Below are positions 1-12,450 of a stretch of DNA of 64,000 nucleotides, piece after piece (the first letter of the stretch is position 1; each line of letters starts with the position of its first letter). Both the position numbers and the translations under genes were made by a program. The DNA is from Melastoma dodecandrum (lineage: Eukaryota; Streptophyta; Magnoliopsida; Myrtales; Melastomataceae): assembly GCA_029817715.1 (NCBI GenBank), contig JARUPY010000265.1, positions 40,994-104,993 of the forward strand, in the 5' to 3' direction. The notes below the pieces were generated by a model. The model ran no database searches. It saw only the letters and a list, made by a program, of their open reading frames with translations, and was not told the origin of the DNA.

Positions 1-424
1 TTTGATTGCTCCTTACATGAGATTAAACTTGATCTCAGCACCTTGAGTCTGTGATCAGAGCCCGTATACTGCGCGGGCATATTATCTTTCGTCAACAAAA
101 CTATCAGTGAACTTGAGACAGAGCTGGATCATCTCCGCTAAACCACTGCTGTTGAGTCGGGGGTAATAAACTTGCAGAAAGCTTTCCTCTCCTCGGGTGC
201 TTTCTTTCTTTTACGGTTCTGTGCTCATGTGCTTTTTGTATGATTCTACAGGTTCGGTTGTATATTATTTTCTAGTTGTGTCATGCCTTTGATAGGACCT
301 TCAAAGAGCATCTGGAAGGAAGGTAACGGCCGTCATTTAGTTGGTTGGGATGGAAAATGACATTCAAGGAAAGCATGGCTAATCTTTGTTTCTGTATATT
401 TATCCATCTCAGACGAACAAGTAG

Positions 425-1120
425 AGCTAGAGTATATCGATTTTTGGATAGTCAACTTCGTCTTGCGATGAGGAAATCTATCACTATAGAATGTATGGAA
501 AGTGGTTTCGGAGGCAGATGGTTATTGGCCTCACTTAATTGCTCCTGGACAAGGTTACAGTCGTCTGATTGAGACTGAGCTTAATTATTTTAAAGGCCCA
601 GCCGAAGCTTCCGTAGATACCGTTAAGTTTTGCCTTTTGCCTCTATTGTTACTTCCTTACGTGGATTCTGTCGAATACTTTGCTTGGACAGTTAAAGTAT
701 ATCATTCGGATACTATTGTGATTCATTCACAATCACAGGTCCACTGGTTATTGATGGTGATTGTGCAGAAGTCAATTGGCGAAACTCAGGTACAAATGAG
801 GAAACCTTACCAATATGCCTGCTGAACTTCGTTTTTAAACTACAGGGAATGAAGAAGTTATTCTTCAATTGAGCAGGAGATGAAATGTTTCCCCACCCTT
901 CAAGTCGAAATCGTTGCTGCATCTTACTATTCCCTGGAGAGGTCTCGTGCCAGTGCCAAGAAAGTAACCTTGCAACTAGTCGACGTGGACTCATCTTACC
1001 TCACTGTGGATTAGTTTAAGAGGCTCCCCCTGGAGTTGGAAGTAGTGGCAAGTCAAAATGTTGGCTCTATCAATCGGTACTCAGAGGGGTATTACCAGAG
1101 GAGAGTGTCGACCATTTCGC
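425..1120 (+). pseudogene. Dynamin-related protein 1 (DRP1/phragmoplastin-like) fragment, decayed
   Basis: This is the middle of a plant DRP1-type dynamin GTPase, a family acting at the cell plate and in endocytosis. Visible pieces in order: a stretch near 430-475 like the family segment with D-x-Q-L; then positions 484-612 with the hallmark EADGY, HLIAP and [10 protein letters not shown]; then KSIGETQ at about 763-783, followed by a GT as after an exon; then FPTLQVEI to SSYLTVD at about 890-1013. A TAG sits inside the conserved segment before ADGY and another TAG follows LTVD, after which homology continues as FKRLPLE. A weaker match (NRYSEGYYQRR) follows near 1075. Exons and apparent introns are both kept, so this is a decayed gene fragment and not a processed copy. 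The GTPase domain is not in the window and may lie upstream or be lost. Confidence 0.7.
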
Positions 1121-2179
1121 ACGTGTTTGACAAAGCTCGAGCTATACAGATTGGCCAGGTACAAGATAGAGTCTGCCTGTTGCGGGAGATGAATGACTTA
1201 CATTACTTGTTCACAGCCTGTATGTTTCTATTTGTCTTGATAGTTCAACCGAGTCTCGTGAATTTCTACGTGTTAACATGTATAATCCTCATGACGATAG
1301 TCCAAACAATGCAATGAATTAGTGCAAAACGCAGATTCATTTCAGATGATCCTCAAATCATTATTATGATTTCATCCGTCAAACTTTATTTTGATCCGAA
1401 AACAGTCTGCCATGTTTTACACTGCGGAGCTAGGCACATCATTTGTTCCAAATAATATTCCCATCGGAAGCCTCCACCATCGGAAGAAGCCAACAGTTAC
1501 ATTTTCCATCAATGCAAATGGGTTGTCCTACCTCACATGTGTCTGTGTCAGGGCAGTCCGAGTCCTCACTGCAAGTCGAAGGTGAAGGTGATACGGGACT
1601 GGGTGCATCAGAAAGCTCACCTCTCGCTATCGTGATGAGACCTACAGAACAATCCCTCGTGACAAAGCTCTTCGGAATGATTGTGAAACTGTAGTACCAC
1701 TTTCACAAAGCATAAATCGGACAGAGAGGGGGGGGGGGGGTAGGAACTTTCCCTTACTTGAAGCGAGAAGTAGTAGGAAGAATCCGATGATCAATGCCGA
1801 ACGGCCGGTCGCCATTGCTCTTCGAGGCCGAGTAGGGTATGAGTTTAGGGCGATTGTAAGATGGTATGAGGATCAACCCAATTCATTATGAACATATTTA
1901 TACTGAAATTTGACAAGATTTAAGATGCTGTTAGTCTGGTTGGTGTAGTTGTAATGACTTTTTAATTTATCATAATAAATTAAATACGTTTTGCAAGATC
2001 CTATTCCCATTTTAGGATGGATCAATTTATGAGACGATGCTTGGTAATTAATTACTGCTTTTCTTTCTTTTTGGTCATTTTTTTCTTTCACGCGAAAGAG
2101 CATTTTAAGGCATGTATCTAAGTATTAATGTGATCGGAAAGGAGTCTTGTACCCGTGTGCTGTTAGCTTATAAAAACAT
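1121..2179. other. No gene recognised; degenerate, probably DRP1-derived or intergenic
   Basis: Short open frames at 1391-1694 have no recognisable motif. A run of ten G lies near 1731-1740. The stretch from about 1870 to 2160 is AT-rich. The DRP1 C-terminal region would be expected here but I cannot identify it. Confidence 0.4.
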
Positions 2180-2384
2180 TTGCAAAATATGGTCATAGTT
2201 TCAAAAATAACAAAGGTAATAATTGTAATGGCACGACGTCGCAATCTCTTCTCTGCTGGTTCCCATGTGCTGCATTCCACGGTTTCTTACGAGGAGCCTT
2301 GCGCGTGTTGTATCTGCTGTCTTACACAATGTTGTACAAGGGAGAGGGTGGATCAGACATCGTCAAGGTGATTATCCTCGACTT

Positions 2385-2874
2385 CCTCCATCACCTAGCG
2401 TCTGTCCCAATACTCGCCATTCTGTATATTTCGTCGGAGGAGAACCACTAGATCTGTATCCAGGTGTTTGTCACAGTGGGAGGTGATCGCGGCAGCATTC
2501 AGCGGTAGGTTTAGCATGGAGGGCGTGATTAGGAATGCGAAGGAGTTGGGCAATAAGAAGGCTTCGGATGGAGATGACTCGTATGCGAAGTTTTTGAGGA
2601 ATCATAAGCCATTGGACAACAGGCTCATTACGAGGAGTTCAGTGATGAGATGAGCGAGGGAGGGATAGAGATTGAAGAGAAAGGGAAGGGGATCGGGTGG
2701 AGCGGTATCGAGGATATTTCGCTGTTGAATAAATTGAAGGCCTTTCCCAAGGAGACGTCCATGAGGTGGGAGAAGATTGCTGCTGCAGTGCCGGGAAGGT
2801 CGAAGGCTGAATGCGTGAAGAGGGTGTCAGAATTGAAGGACTTTTGGAGTTACAAGGCTACAAAAGAAGGATAG
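2385..2874 (+). pseudogene. MAMYB-like (membrane-anchored MYB/SANT) gene, 3' part, frameshifted
   Basis: Two consecutive frames match the C-terminal half of the plant membrane-anchored MYB family (Arabidopsis At5g45420 type). The first (about 2468-2630) carries WEVIAAAFSGR and a segment ending DDSYAKFLRN-KPLD, the first MYB-like repeat and linker. The second (about 2620-2874) carries [32 protein letters not shown] and [10 protein letters not shown], the second SANT repeat, and ends at a normal family C-terminus followed by TAG. The frames differ by one step between 2620 and 2645, so a small indel breaks the gene. No convincing N-terminal membrane segment precedes it; the frames at 2180-2480 are degenerate. 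Best read as a 5'-truncated, frameshifted copy. The family assignment is from remembered motifs. Confidence 0.6.
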
Positions 2875-3877
2875 ACTCGGGGATCTCCTGCCGTCCTTTC
2901 TTTTTTGCGGTTGCTGTAGTCCTGCAACTGTGATAAGAGCCTTCCCGATGATTGCTTAGACTTCCTTCTGATCAATTTCGAATTTGTACACTCAGGGAAG
3001 TTGGAAATAGAGGCTAGAAACAATGCGAGTTTGATACGACACATTTGCTGGAGCCTCTACTTGTGCCGTAATCCAAGTTGCCATGATGCCTGCTTCAGTA
3101 TACTTTCTTGTGGGGATGTAGTTTGGCAATGGTGTACGGAATGAGTGGGCATGCTTGACATTCGCTGCTACTTCTTGTGGACACGTGGCGAATTACAGAA
3201 AACTAAGACTTAGCAAGTATTCCTCATATGCATCATACTTATTGTCTCCTTTCAGACTAGGATTGGGTTCATAGTGTTATATTCATGGTATTGACTTGAC
3301 TATGTAACTATCAACTCGGCACTTTCTAGCTCACGCCCAGGCTCGTTATGTTTATACATTCTCTGTGGTGGTGCCGCTAAGCCACTCTGCTCTTCGACTG
3401 CTGTAGTTGTTTGCTTGGGTGCATGTCATCCTATGTAAGCCTTTCTTTTCCATTAACTTATCGAGTACAGGCTGCTTGGAATTGGAAACAATAATTCTTT
3501 TATCGTCCTCGGCCGACATACCTTCTGTTGGAAAGCTTATTGGCCTGCTTCAATTTGCTGACACTTGATAGGCAGAAAAGCTTGAGTCTGTTCCATTGGA
3601 TGGTTGACTGTCCTGAACTATTTTCCTTTGTTATCGATCACCTGGCGAATCGATAATGCTGGTGGACTTCTGCATCAAGTTACCCCTTTTGTCACAACAT
3701 GACGACAATTGTAGCTCAGAAAGAGATTACTTCCTGTTGTTGAAACCATCAATATTTAGGATATCATCGGGTTTTCTGTTCAGCGTATCAATTGTTGAAC
3801 CCGAATGCTTGTACTAGAAAATCATTCAGTGAGGCTAACATCATAGTTTAGACTGAGTGGTGCGATATATTGAATGA
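2875..3877. other. Intergenic, no gene recognised
   Basis: Unique-looking sequence with no coding pattern on either strand. It separates the MAMYB remnant from the 3' end of the minus-strand cell-wall gene and probably includes that gene's 3' UTR near 3850. Confidence 0.5.
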
Positions 3878-4956
3878 TCATTTGCAGGGGTTTAGTGAGC
3901 AGTTGTTGGAGCTACCGCTGCCATGGCCGGTATTGGCCTTCATGAATGCCAAAGCGGTGTGCAGGGCACCTCGAGTCGAGCCAAGGAGAGCCTGGTTCGT
4001 GTCAAAGATCACGGCTAGCATGTGATAAGGGAACTGAAGGCTGTTGTAGGAGTTGAGGAGTGCGGCCGTCACTTCCCTTAGCAGGGTCTTGTAAGGGTCT
4101 CCCCTTCCCTGAAGGCTTTGGAATAACGATAAGTCAGTTCCATACCTCTGACCAGCAATGGGACCGAACATGGCGACAACCTTGGTTTCGGGGTTAATTA
4201 CCCTCCAGTAGCATCTGTATTCCGGCATCATCCATGTCCTGTGAATGTAGAACCAATGAAATGCGAATATTTTAGATCCAGGTACTTGTATCATTTATAA
4301 AGTGCGGGCCCATGACCTTTGACGTACCGAGCAGGACAGGGTGACTGTGAGAATGATGCAGGTGGCTCAGGTCGCAGTGGTGGAAGCCTAGGAGGTGGTG
4401 AAGGGATGGTTGGCCTTCCTGGCGGTGCAGGCACTGGCTCGGGAGACTGGGCACAGAAGGATGCGGGCTGGATTGGCTGGGAGAGCAATGAGTTAGCAGA
4501 ATAGAATTCAACCCCAAAGAACCTGAATGTGAGCCTGAGTCCCCGGGGAGAGCCAGCCGATGTTCCACAACCGGTCGTGCTCTGTCCATCTCCGCCAACA
4601 ATGTGCACGTAGCAGTTGTTCAGATCTGGGGTGCCGTTGAAGGCAATGCCATAGCCACCAAACCAGTTCGTCGTCTCTTCCCTTGACATTGTCACCTGGC
4701 CTTGGTCGTTTGCACACGACATCATCACTTCGACACCTACAGTTTCGCGGAGCATAAGCAAATGAAAACACGCTGAAACAAAAGGGGGTAGGATCGTACC
4801 AAAGACTGGGTAGTCGAAGAGGGAGACGAGGCCATCCCTGCATTGGTCACAGTAGACCGTGCCAGAGACCAACGTTTCTGCTCGAGCCACATCAATGGAC
4901 ACCGTGAGAACAACTAGAGCTGCAAGGAGGACGATTTTGTGATCTTGGGAACCCAT
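3878..4956 (-). CDS. Pollen Ole e 1 / extensin-family cell-wall protein (FOCL1-like)
   Basis: Three exons join in phase: 4800-4956, 4328-4736 and 3878-4238 (introns of 63 and 89 bp, all GT-AG), giving 308 aa. The protein starts with a signal peptide (hydrophobic core after MGSQDHK, likely cleavage after VARA). An Ole e 1-like domain follows, with SGTVYCDQCRDG and SLFDYP. The middle is proline-rich (PEPVPAPPGRPTIPSPPP region). The conserved C-terminal module contains PEYRCYW, RYGTDLSLFQSLQGRGDPY and LLNSYNSLQFPYH. This order matches the Arabidopsis At2g16630 (FOCL1) group of secreted proline-rich wall proteins, which in Arabidopsis shapes the stomatal outer cuticular ledge. The function here is inferred from family only. 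A TATA motif lies just 33-38 bp upstream of the ATG, and repeat DNA begins directly beyond it. Confidence 0.85.
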
Positions 4957-4988
4957 GAAACCTTTCTAGGACAGAGTATGAGTTGAAG

Positions 4989-4994
4989 TTTATA
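4989..4994 (-). promoter_or_regulatory. TATA box of the FOCL1-like gene
   Basis: Minus-strand TATAAA in the context GCTATAAACT, about 33 bp before the start codon at 4956. It is the last recognisable host promoter element before repeat sequence starts at about 5001, so the 5' UTR would be very short. Confidence 0.45.
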
Positions 4995-5000
4995 GCTTGG

Positions 5001-8000
5001 TGTATGCAGCGCGCCCTTCCGGCCTAGCAGCACGCGCGATGGCGGTTCGGGCAAGCCCGAGGATCTGGGCGCGCTCCCCCGAGGCCCATTCCGGTCGGCG
5101 TTACGGCTCGAACGCCGGACGCTGCGGAAAGGGGCCCAGGGTTGGGCCTTCCCTTGATTCGCGAACGGGTCTGCGGGACGTTTCGCCAACCGTCTCCAGT
5201 TCCCGGGAGGCGGCGAGCGAAACGCTGCGTTAAAGCCTCGCTCGCGAATTTCAGGGAGGGCCCAAGGAGCGGCCCGAGTAGCCGTTACCTCACCCCAAAT
5301 GGCTCCGAAAAAAGGGTAGTGAAGTTTAGTTTTACTTTGGAAAATTTTTGTTCGGAGTCGCCACCGACTTAGTTAAAAATGTGATATTAAGTCGGAAAAA
5401 TCAGAGTATGGGTTCGGGGATTCCTATTTCCTAACCTTGGTATTCTAACACATACGAAAAGGGTGGCGATTTGTCCAAAAAATTGTTTAACTTTTGATTG
5501 ACGGGCGTTGGACCCGATCCGGGAGTGGGCCGGACTCTTATCGACGTTTTAACGGGCGTTGGACCCGAATTTAGGTTTGTTTGATTAAAACCAGGCATGC
5601 GACGAATAAACCTAAAGCCTAAGTCACGCACGCAACCACAGACAATAATTTAGATCAAAAGGGCGGGGAAGGGGCGGTGATTGCGGGCCTATGCACTTGG
5701 GCCCGCAATCCGTTACAAGTGGGCTTTGAATAAAAACTCGGGGAGGCCCGCACCTCCCCTTTGTACCTTTGGTGAAGTTCGGGGCCGCTTTAAGCCTTCG
5801 AACCCGTGGTTTTTTAGGCCGGGGTAGATCCACGCGGTTTGATACACGCGCCTTCGAGTTAATCTTCGTCTTCACGATTGTCGAAATTTTGAGAGAGCTC
5901 TCGTCGTCACATGTGTGATGTACATGCAAGGAAAGCATAAATATGGTTAGTTGGCTTTCATTTTCAAAGTCAAAATGACAATTCGAAATCAAAGAAACAA
6001 GCATAGTACTAAATCAAGATAATTAAAATCCAACCGCACATTAAGTAAACATGTTAATGACAAGCATGTTTGTCAAATATCAGCAAAATCTAACGGTGGA
6101 ATTAACAATTATACACACACTTGTGCAGACGAGAATGCAGCACACGCAGGTCCAGAAATGAGAAGACAACTTCATTCAGGATCGTCCGATCTAAATGAAA
6201 TCAAAGTCTATAGATCCGTATTTTAATGAGGAATCAGCCTGTAAAATTCCAAATGAATCCAACGGTGGGATCTCATTCTACAAGGCAAAGAAAATGATTT
6301 GGTCTCTTGCATAAACAATCCTTGACCAGCAGACTGATGTAAAGAGAAAATTTCATAACTCTTCATTCGTTCATCAAAAAAATCATGAAATTTTGTCATA
6401 TTCCAGATAACTCACTCATGATGTAGCATGCTAAATTTTAGGAAAGATGGATCTGTAGTCTGTTGCCAGCAAAACAAAGAATCTAGACATTCGAACAGAA
6501 TGTGTTTCAACTAAATGGTATGACAGGCCAAGATTGACCGCAGTTGACCATCGAATAAAATTGCTCAAATTAACAAATGCAAAACATAAAAGTTGTAGCA
6601 AGTTAAGAAATCTAGCTTTGGGTTTTAATTTAAGTCCATTCGGAGCTTGGGTAAATTATGTCATCTGGTGTATAAGGCACTCCAGCTGCCGCAACAGAAC
6701 AGAAGACAATGGAGGTCTTTGGCTTTCTTGAACTTTTGGACATACCAGATGATCCCGAAAACAAAAACTCAAAGAATAAGATTTATAGAGGGGTCAAATA
6801 TGGTTTCAAAGGCACTAATTTTGTAAAATTTGGGCATGTCATGAAAGAAATACGAATTTCTTCGTATAACAGTATGAATCTGCCCTGAAATGTTGTAGCG
6901 CATCAGTTCTATCTGCACTCCAACAGCGATTTGACCATGATGTGTAGGTCAAATGGAAAAGTATATAACACAAAAGTTTTAGAAAACTTAAAGAGGGATC
7001 CATTCCAACCAATTTTAGGTTGAACGGAGCTCGGATGTTTAGACTCGTGTGCGTGTCGGGAGGACTTCTCCCCTGGATATTTGCGAGGGAAACGCCAAAG
7101 TCGAGGCTGACCAGCTTCAAACTCCTCGAAACCTCTTTGCCTTGTTGATGTTGTTGTCTCGCAGAAAAGAAGGGAGGAGAAGGAGGGTCAAATACCGTCG
7201 CATGAAGACAGATGTACGTGAAAATAAGAGTGAGGTTGCTCACCGTTAAGAGTCCTTTGCCATTGGTTGCTGCAGTCGGTTCTGAAGACGACGATGAGGA
7301 CGGGTTGCCGTCGCTAGAATCGAGAGACGTCGGGAGGGTTTGCTGCAGCCGAGTTCAAGAATGTCGCTGAGACGTCGAGAGGTCGGGTTGTCGTTGCTGG
7401 TTCGGAGAAGTTGACGACCGTTGCAGCCTGAGGCATGGCATTATCCTCGCTGCTGCCGTTGAATGCTTGACTTGAGCTGGTCGTCCAGGGGGTTTCCGCG
7501 GCACCTTCTTCTTCTTACCTTGGTGAAGAAACGATTGAAGCCCGGGAACGGTGGTGAAGTATTGGGACGACGACGACGAAAAATTTTTAGGAGTGGAGTC
7601 TCTGGAAATTTTTTTTTTTAATTTCCTCCCCCCCCCCTCGACTCTAAGTGCGTCTCTATTGTTTTTATTTGTCTCCTCTTCCCTTGCCATTTTAACTATT
7701 ATTTCTTTTAGTTTCTTGCATTTCGACCAATTTGGTTGGGATTTAACTAATTAGTTCACTTTACTGTTGGCAGGCATTAATGGGGAAGATGGTGTTTTGT
7801 CCTTGGAAGATTTGGGGGATAAGGGATGTCGGAAGGTGGTTATGGTTGGAGAGGTGGGGGGGGGACAAGGTGTACGATTGTCTGTAGGTTGGGGGGATGG
7901 AATAAAAAAACTTATTGTTATATTATTTTGTATAAAATTAAAATTTGGGCTTGAAGTTGGGCTTAAACCTAAAAGAAGCGATGGATTTAGGCTTTTAAAG

Positions 8001-8080
8001 AAAAACGAAATGGGCTTATTTTGGGCCATTTCATTTCGGATGGGCTTGAAGTCTTTAGTCTTATAATTTAGGGTGTTACG
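5001..8080 (-). mobile_element. Probable solo LTR of a Ty3/gypsy element, minus orientation
   Basis: No genes can be read in this 3 kb stretch, but its ends look like an LTR on the minus strand. The right edge reads CGTAACACCCTAAATT on the minus strand, one base from the common plant LTR start TGTAACACCC. The left edge ends GCATACA, a CA end. The 5-bp flanks are CTTGG and CATGG (4 of 5 match). Inside, near 5345-5365, the minus strand reads GTGGCGACTCCG, a motif common in Tat/Ogre-like LTRs. The GC-rich left 250 bp contrast with AT-rich DNA at 6000-6500. No primer site, gag or pol is seen. Boundaries are estimates; it could be several nested repeats. Confidence 0.4.
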
Positions 8081-8481
8081 CATGGTTAAAATTTGAGGTA
8101 GATAGGAACTGTTCTTTTTAGGCTGGTTGGTCTAGTTTTATTACAATTCAACTACTCAACTGTCAGAATTGATGAAGAAACAAAGGAAGAGTAGTAAGTT
8201 CATGGTTTCACATGAACTGTCTGTTTAGCAACAGAAATTCTGGGCCATAAATCTTAGCCCAATCTGTGGATCGACGGTCCAGAACACAGGCCTAATGAAG
8301 GAAAATCCAGGAAGGAGGTGACCACGGATACACACCAGGCGATGGCTTACTGGGCGAAAGGATCACCAGGCGACGGGCGACGGGCGACAACAGGTCGACG
8401 AAGCAACAAGCGACAGTCAGACTGGACGAGCGAGGAAACTCCACGGCGAAGGCCAATGGGCGACACGGTCGATCAGTCAAC

Positions 8482-8941
8482 TGTTAAGGAGGGCTCCAAA
8501 AGATCTCGGGATCCGGAATGAGATTGTTGCCAAGTTTACTCATATAGAAAGGAGATATTCCATGGAGACTGACAGCAAAGGAAGCGTAATATATGTGCAA
8601 TATTACATTACCGTATATACGTAGGTCTAGCTTAGTATAAATAGTTGTTCTTATGCATTGTACACACATCAACACCTCTCTACAGACGGACATATATTGT
8701 CAATTTATCTTCCCAGCGTTCAAGCTCTCTTTGTGCTCCTGCGTTCTTACTCATTCTCGAAGGCATCGTCGATGGCATCCGTAAGTGCTTAGGGGTGTTT
8801 GTCCGTTGTCTCGTCTTCTTTATTTTCATTTTATACAGTGACCACATATTAAGGAATCCTCCGGTCACTAATTAATCCGTAGTGCTAGAGATTTCCGACG
8901 TGTTCGGATGCAGCTTGCCCGCGGTCAATTCTGGAGCGAAC
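8482..8941 (+). mobile_element. Possible short LTR or other repeat (uncertain)
   Basis: A 460-bp segment begins TGTTAAGGAGG and ends GCGAACA, with a promoter-like TATAAATAG near 8637-8645 followed by a pyrimidine/ACAC-rich leader, as in many plant LTRs. No matching second LTR or clear target duplication is seen, so this is only suggestive. Confidence 0.25.
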
Positions 8942-9927
8942 AATAACCTTCCTTTTCTTTCTTTCAAGTGGGGAGTGGGATTCATAAGATCAATCAATGC
9001 ATGAATATCTGGTTGGTTTATTTGAAAAAAAAAACAATGTCTAATGGGATTCAATCTTGGAGCTTGATGACATGACTTTTAGTGAATTGAAAGGGAAAAA
9101 TTTGTCAACGAGAGGGTGGGAAGTTCTTGCATTCTGGGTGAGTCACAGTCCTTGCATAAACTTGTAATAAATGCCTAGCGGTGGTGCTTTTGTCTCTAAA
9201 TAACAAGATTCATAATCGAATACATAACTGAATGTATGATGCAGAGGAAAGTTGATTTTAGAAAGGTTGGCCATCAATGCTGCCCTCTGGCATTGATTGC
9301 TAACGTGCCTAAAGGTTGTAAGGAAATCAAATTTTTAGCAAGTGACAAGACCAGGCAAAGGCTAGTAGTACTTTTCCCTGCTTTTCCATGAATACTACTG
9401 CCATTTGATTCATTGTTTGGAGATGGCATCACGGTCGGTCTCACTCGAAACAAAACAAATGCCGCTGCGAAGGAGCTCCCCGGAAGATTAACAATAGAAG
9501 TAGTAGTATTCATGGAAACAGTACTAATGGTAATAAATTTGTGGTAAAATCCAGCCTCATTCTGCAAATCCCCTCTCATAAGAAACTTCCAAAATTCCTT
9601 ACACCAAGTCTCAGTTTACGAATGAAGTAAAAAGAATCAAACATATGTACAACAAATAAATCACCCAAGAGGCTGATCTCAGGGCGTCGTACCAAGAGAA
9701 CTCTGAAGATAGGCCCTACTCACATAATCGCTGCAATTGTTTGAAGAATGGTTCGATGTGATGGGAACAGAGGCGAATCAGCAACAGCAACAATAAGTCT
9801 TCAAGGAACTGAATCAATGAATTCTTCTGGTGGCCCAGAGGATGCGTCTACCCAAGGAGCTCCACCCAAATGGGCACATGGATGCTGGTCTGTTTAAAAT
9901 GTCATGCCATCCTTAATTACACCTTTA
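8942..9927. other. Intergenic / NIPA 3' UTR region
   Basis: No coding pattern found. The part nearest 9928 probably includes the 3' UTR of the minus-strand NIPA gene. An open frame at 9274-9579 has no recognisable domain. Confidence 0.4.
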
Positions 9928-12450
9928 TCAGGGCTCCGCAAAATCAGGATGCTCTAGAGCTATCAAATGCTCGTCAACACTCTTCAGTGAATCGCCATGG
10001 ATGTACCATGTTACAGTCCCTGCAGGCAAATATGGTTGGACCTAAAATTATGAGAAAACAGGATGCAAAACGCTGATGATGATGTCATGCACTCAAGTTG
10101 TTTTATAGAGCAGGGTGCGATTAAACAAAATCTGTCGGTCAGTGGAAGACGATTTATGCTACCTCGAGGAAGAACGGGCTCTTGTTCTCTAGTTGCGTGA
10201 AGTATAACTGTTCCCGAGAGAACCGTAATGAATCCACAGAGTTCAGAAGCTAAGCTACTTGCAGTTTGGCCTGACCAATCCTGAAAAATGCCGCCATAAA
10301 AAAAAATTAAAAAAGCAATCTGAAGGCAGCGTATTGAAGATTGTACTAAGCAAGCCCAAGATAAGGAAGAAAAGATTAATGAGATGAAGCCGAATTAGAA
10401 AAGTAAGGCACACCTTAAACATGATTGCGCTAGCAACTATAGTCAGAGTTGTGAACATCACATAGTACACCGGAGAAACCATCGCAGCGCTGAAAGTATC
10501 TAATGCCTGCAGGAAACGTGGAAATTACGTCGAAGGACAAAGTAGAAAATTAAGACACAATGTTCATAGCCCATATGCACTTGAGAATATTTGCATACCT
10601 TATTAAGGTAATTCAGCTGGGTGATGACAGAGCCAGCCGCGAAAGTAACAAATAACCAAGTCTGTGGATAATAAACTTGACTTATCCCCTCCAACGTGAG
10701 CTTGATTGCAATTCCAATTGCTTTTATGCTAACAACCTAAAGAGGTGGCACATTATTTCTCAGAGCTGATTTCTCACCTTTCAAAAAGTCAAAGAAAACC
10801 TGAAATGTCTTACAGTGAATGAGCCCATCAATGAGCATATGCCCAAGTATACGAGCATGTTTGTCTGGCCACAACGAGCTTCGAAATGCAACACCAACAC
10901 TAAAACTATGGATAAGCTGGCAGCTACATATATGAGAAATGCTGTCCGGAGAAAATAGAGATAGTTGCTTAACATTATTTCGTGAGAGCTTAACCCGAAA
11001 CATGGTAACTTAATGACCAAACCTGGTTGGGTCGCAAGAGACCAGATTTCCTGGACAGAATCAGGGGTGTGCTCTTGAGGTGCATGAATGACAATAACCA
11101 CAGACCCAACGATGCAAGCAACACATCCCACCACACCCATCCTTTGCAAACGTTCCTTTAACATGAAGTGCGCAAGCAATGAACTGCAAAAATATCACGT
11201 TTAGAATGAAATGTAGCCCGTGGAGCGAGATTCTTAAAAAAGAACGTGTGGCTTTGGGAAAGAGGATTCACCTCACTATGATGCTCAAGGCGCCAAGCGG
11301 GGTGACTAGTACAGCAGGAGCATAGACATAAGCAATAAAATTGGCAACCTCTCCAAAGAGCACTAATGGATTGAACAATAAACCATGTCAGATTCAACAG
11401 TAAAGGAGAAGGGAGGTTTCGACTGGATAAAGAGCATGAAAGGGCAAAGATTCAGTTAAAACACGCAACATAAGCATTGGATGGGGCTTACCCATAGACA
11501 ACTCACTAAAGCTTACAAATTTTAGTCATGCTCAACCAAACAGAAGTAATCAAACTTTTAGTAAAGAATATACGGTGATATTTCCTTCAATGCCTGCCTC
11601 TTTTGGGTTTCAGCAAGTAGCAAACCATTGATGAGTTCGAAATTGATGTTAGATGTAGAAGAGAATGAGGAAAAAAAAAGAGACTTACTCGTCACCATGC
11701 CCACCCACCACAGGGGCTCTAGTAAGTATGTGTATCCACCGGTCGCTGCATCATAATGGAGAGAAGTCAGTGCATCAAGAATCAACAAGCCTCCGCAGCT
11801 ACTTAAAAGAAGTGATATAACATTGACCCCTACTCAACATGAATCATATACATGTAATGATTCTGCAGCAGACAATCCCAAATCCAAGAGGTAAGCGCCA
11901 GTTATTCAGCTAACAAAATACCATGATTAGTAGAGTAAATTAATTTTTTTTTTGGTAAGGATAGAGTAAATTAATTAAACAGTAGATTAGCATGCCAAGG
12001 CCTCTGATCAAACTAAAAAACCCCACTTGATTTCAAACTCAAAAACTAAAACCTAAACACAACAACAACAAAACACCCTTTCCTGGGAATTCGTCGCCAA
12101 ATCCTCAAGTTAACCAGACAAGTTCAACCAAAGACATCACCAGACCAAAAGGGGGCTTAGACAAAAGGAACCCACCCCTCAAACTAACAAGAACATGCAA
12201 ACTCAACCAAATCCCACAACCCAATTAAGCCCCGGTAGCCTTAAAACCATCCCCAATTTTTCCCAATTCCGTGTGGTAACCAAGATCAAAACTTTCGCAC
12301 AAAAAGGTCGAAACTTTCGGTACCGGCGCTGGCTCCTGTGGAGGCGCCGGCACGCTTGAGGCCCTTCTTCTTGAGGATGAAGCTGGATCCAATGAAGGCG
12401 CTGGAAGCAACAGCAAGCATGAGACCCTTGCTGTTATCCGACCCCGCCAT
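9928..12450 (-). CDS. NIPA: NIPA-family magnesium transporter
   Basis: Nine exons join in phase: 12324-12450, 11689-11745, 11272-11362, 11023-11183, 10814-10941, 10599-10736, 10414-10506, 10163-10280 and 9928-10019, all GT-AG, giving 334 aa. The first segment is SSAFIGSSFILKKKGLKRAG. Then come GGYTYLLEPLWWVGM, GEVANFIAYVYAPAVLVTPLG, LAHFMLKERLQRMG, IVIHAPQEHTPDSVQEIW, QTNMLVYLGICSLMGS, SPVYYVMFTTLTI and ASELCGFITVLSGTVILH. These are the conserved transmembrane blocks of the plant NIPA family (multi-span membrane proteins, predicted Mg2+ transport at endosomes or plasma membrane). Length matches the family (about 325-345 aa) and no domain is missing. The minus start faces the small gene at 12913, so a shared promoter region is likely. 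Confidence 0.93.
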
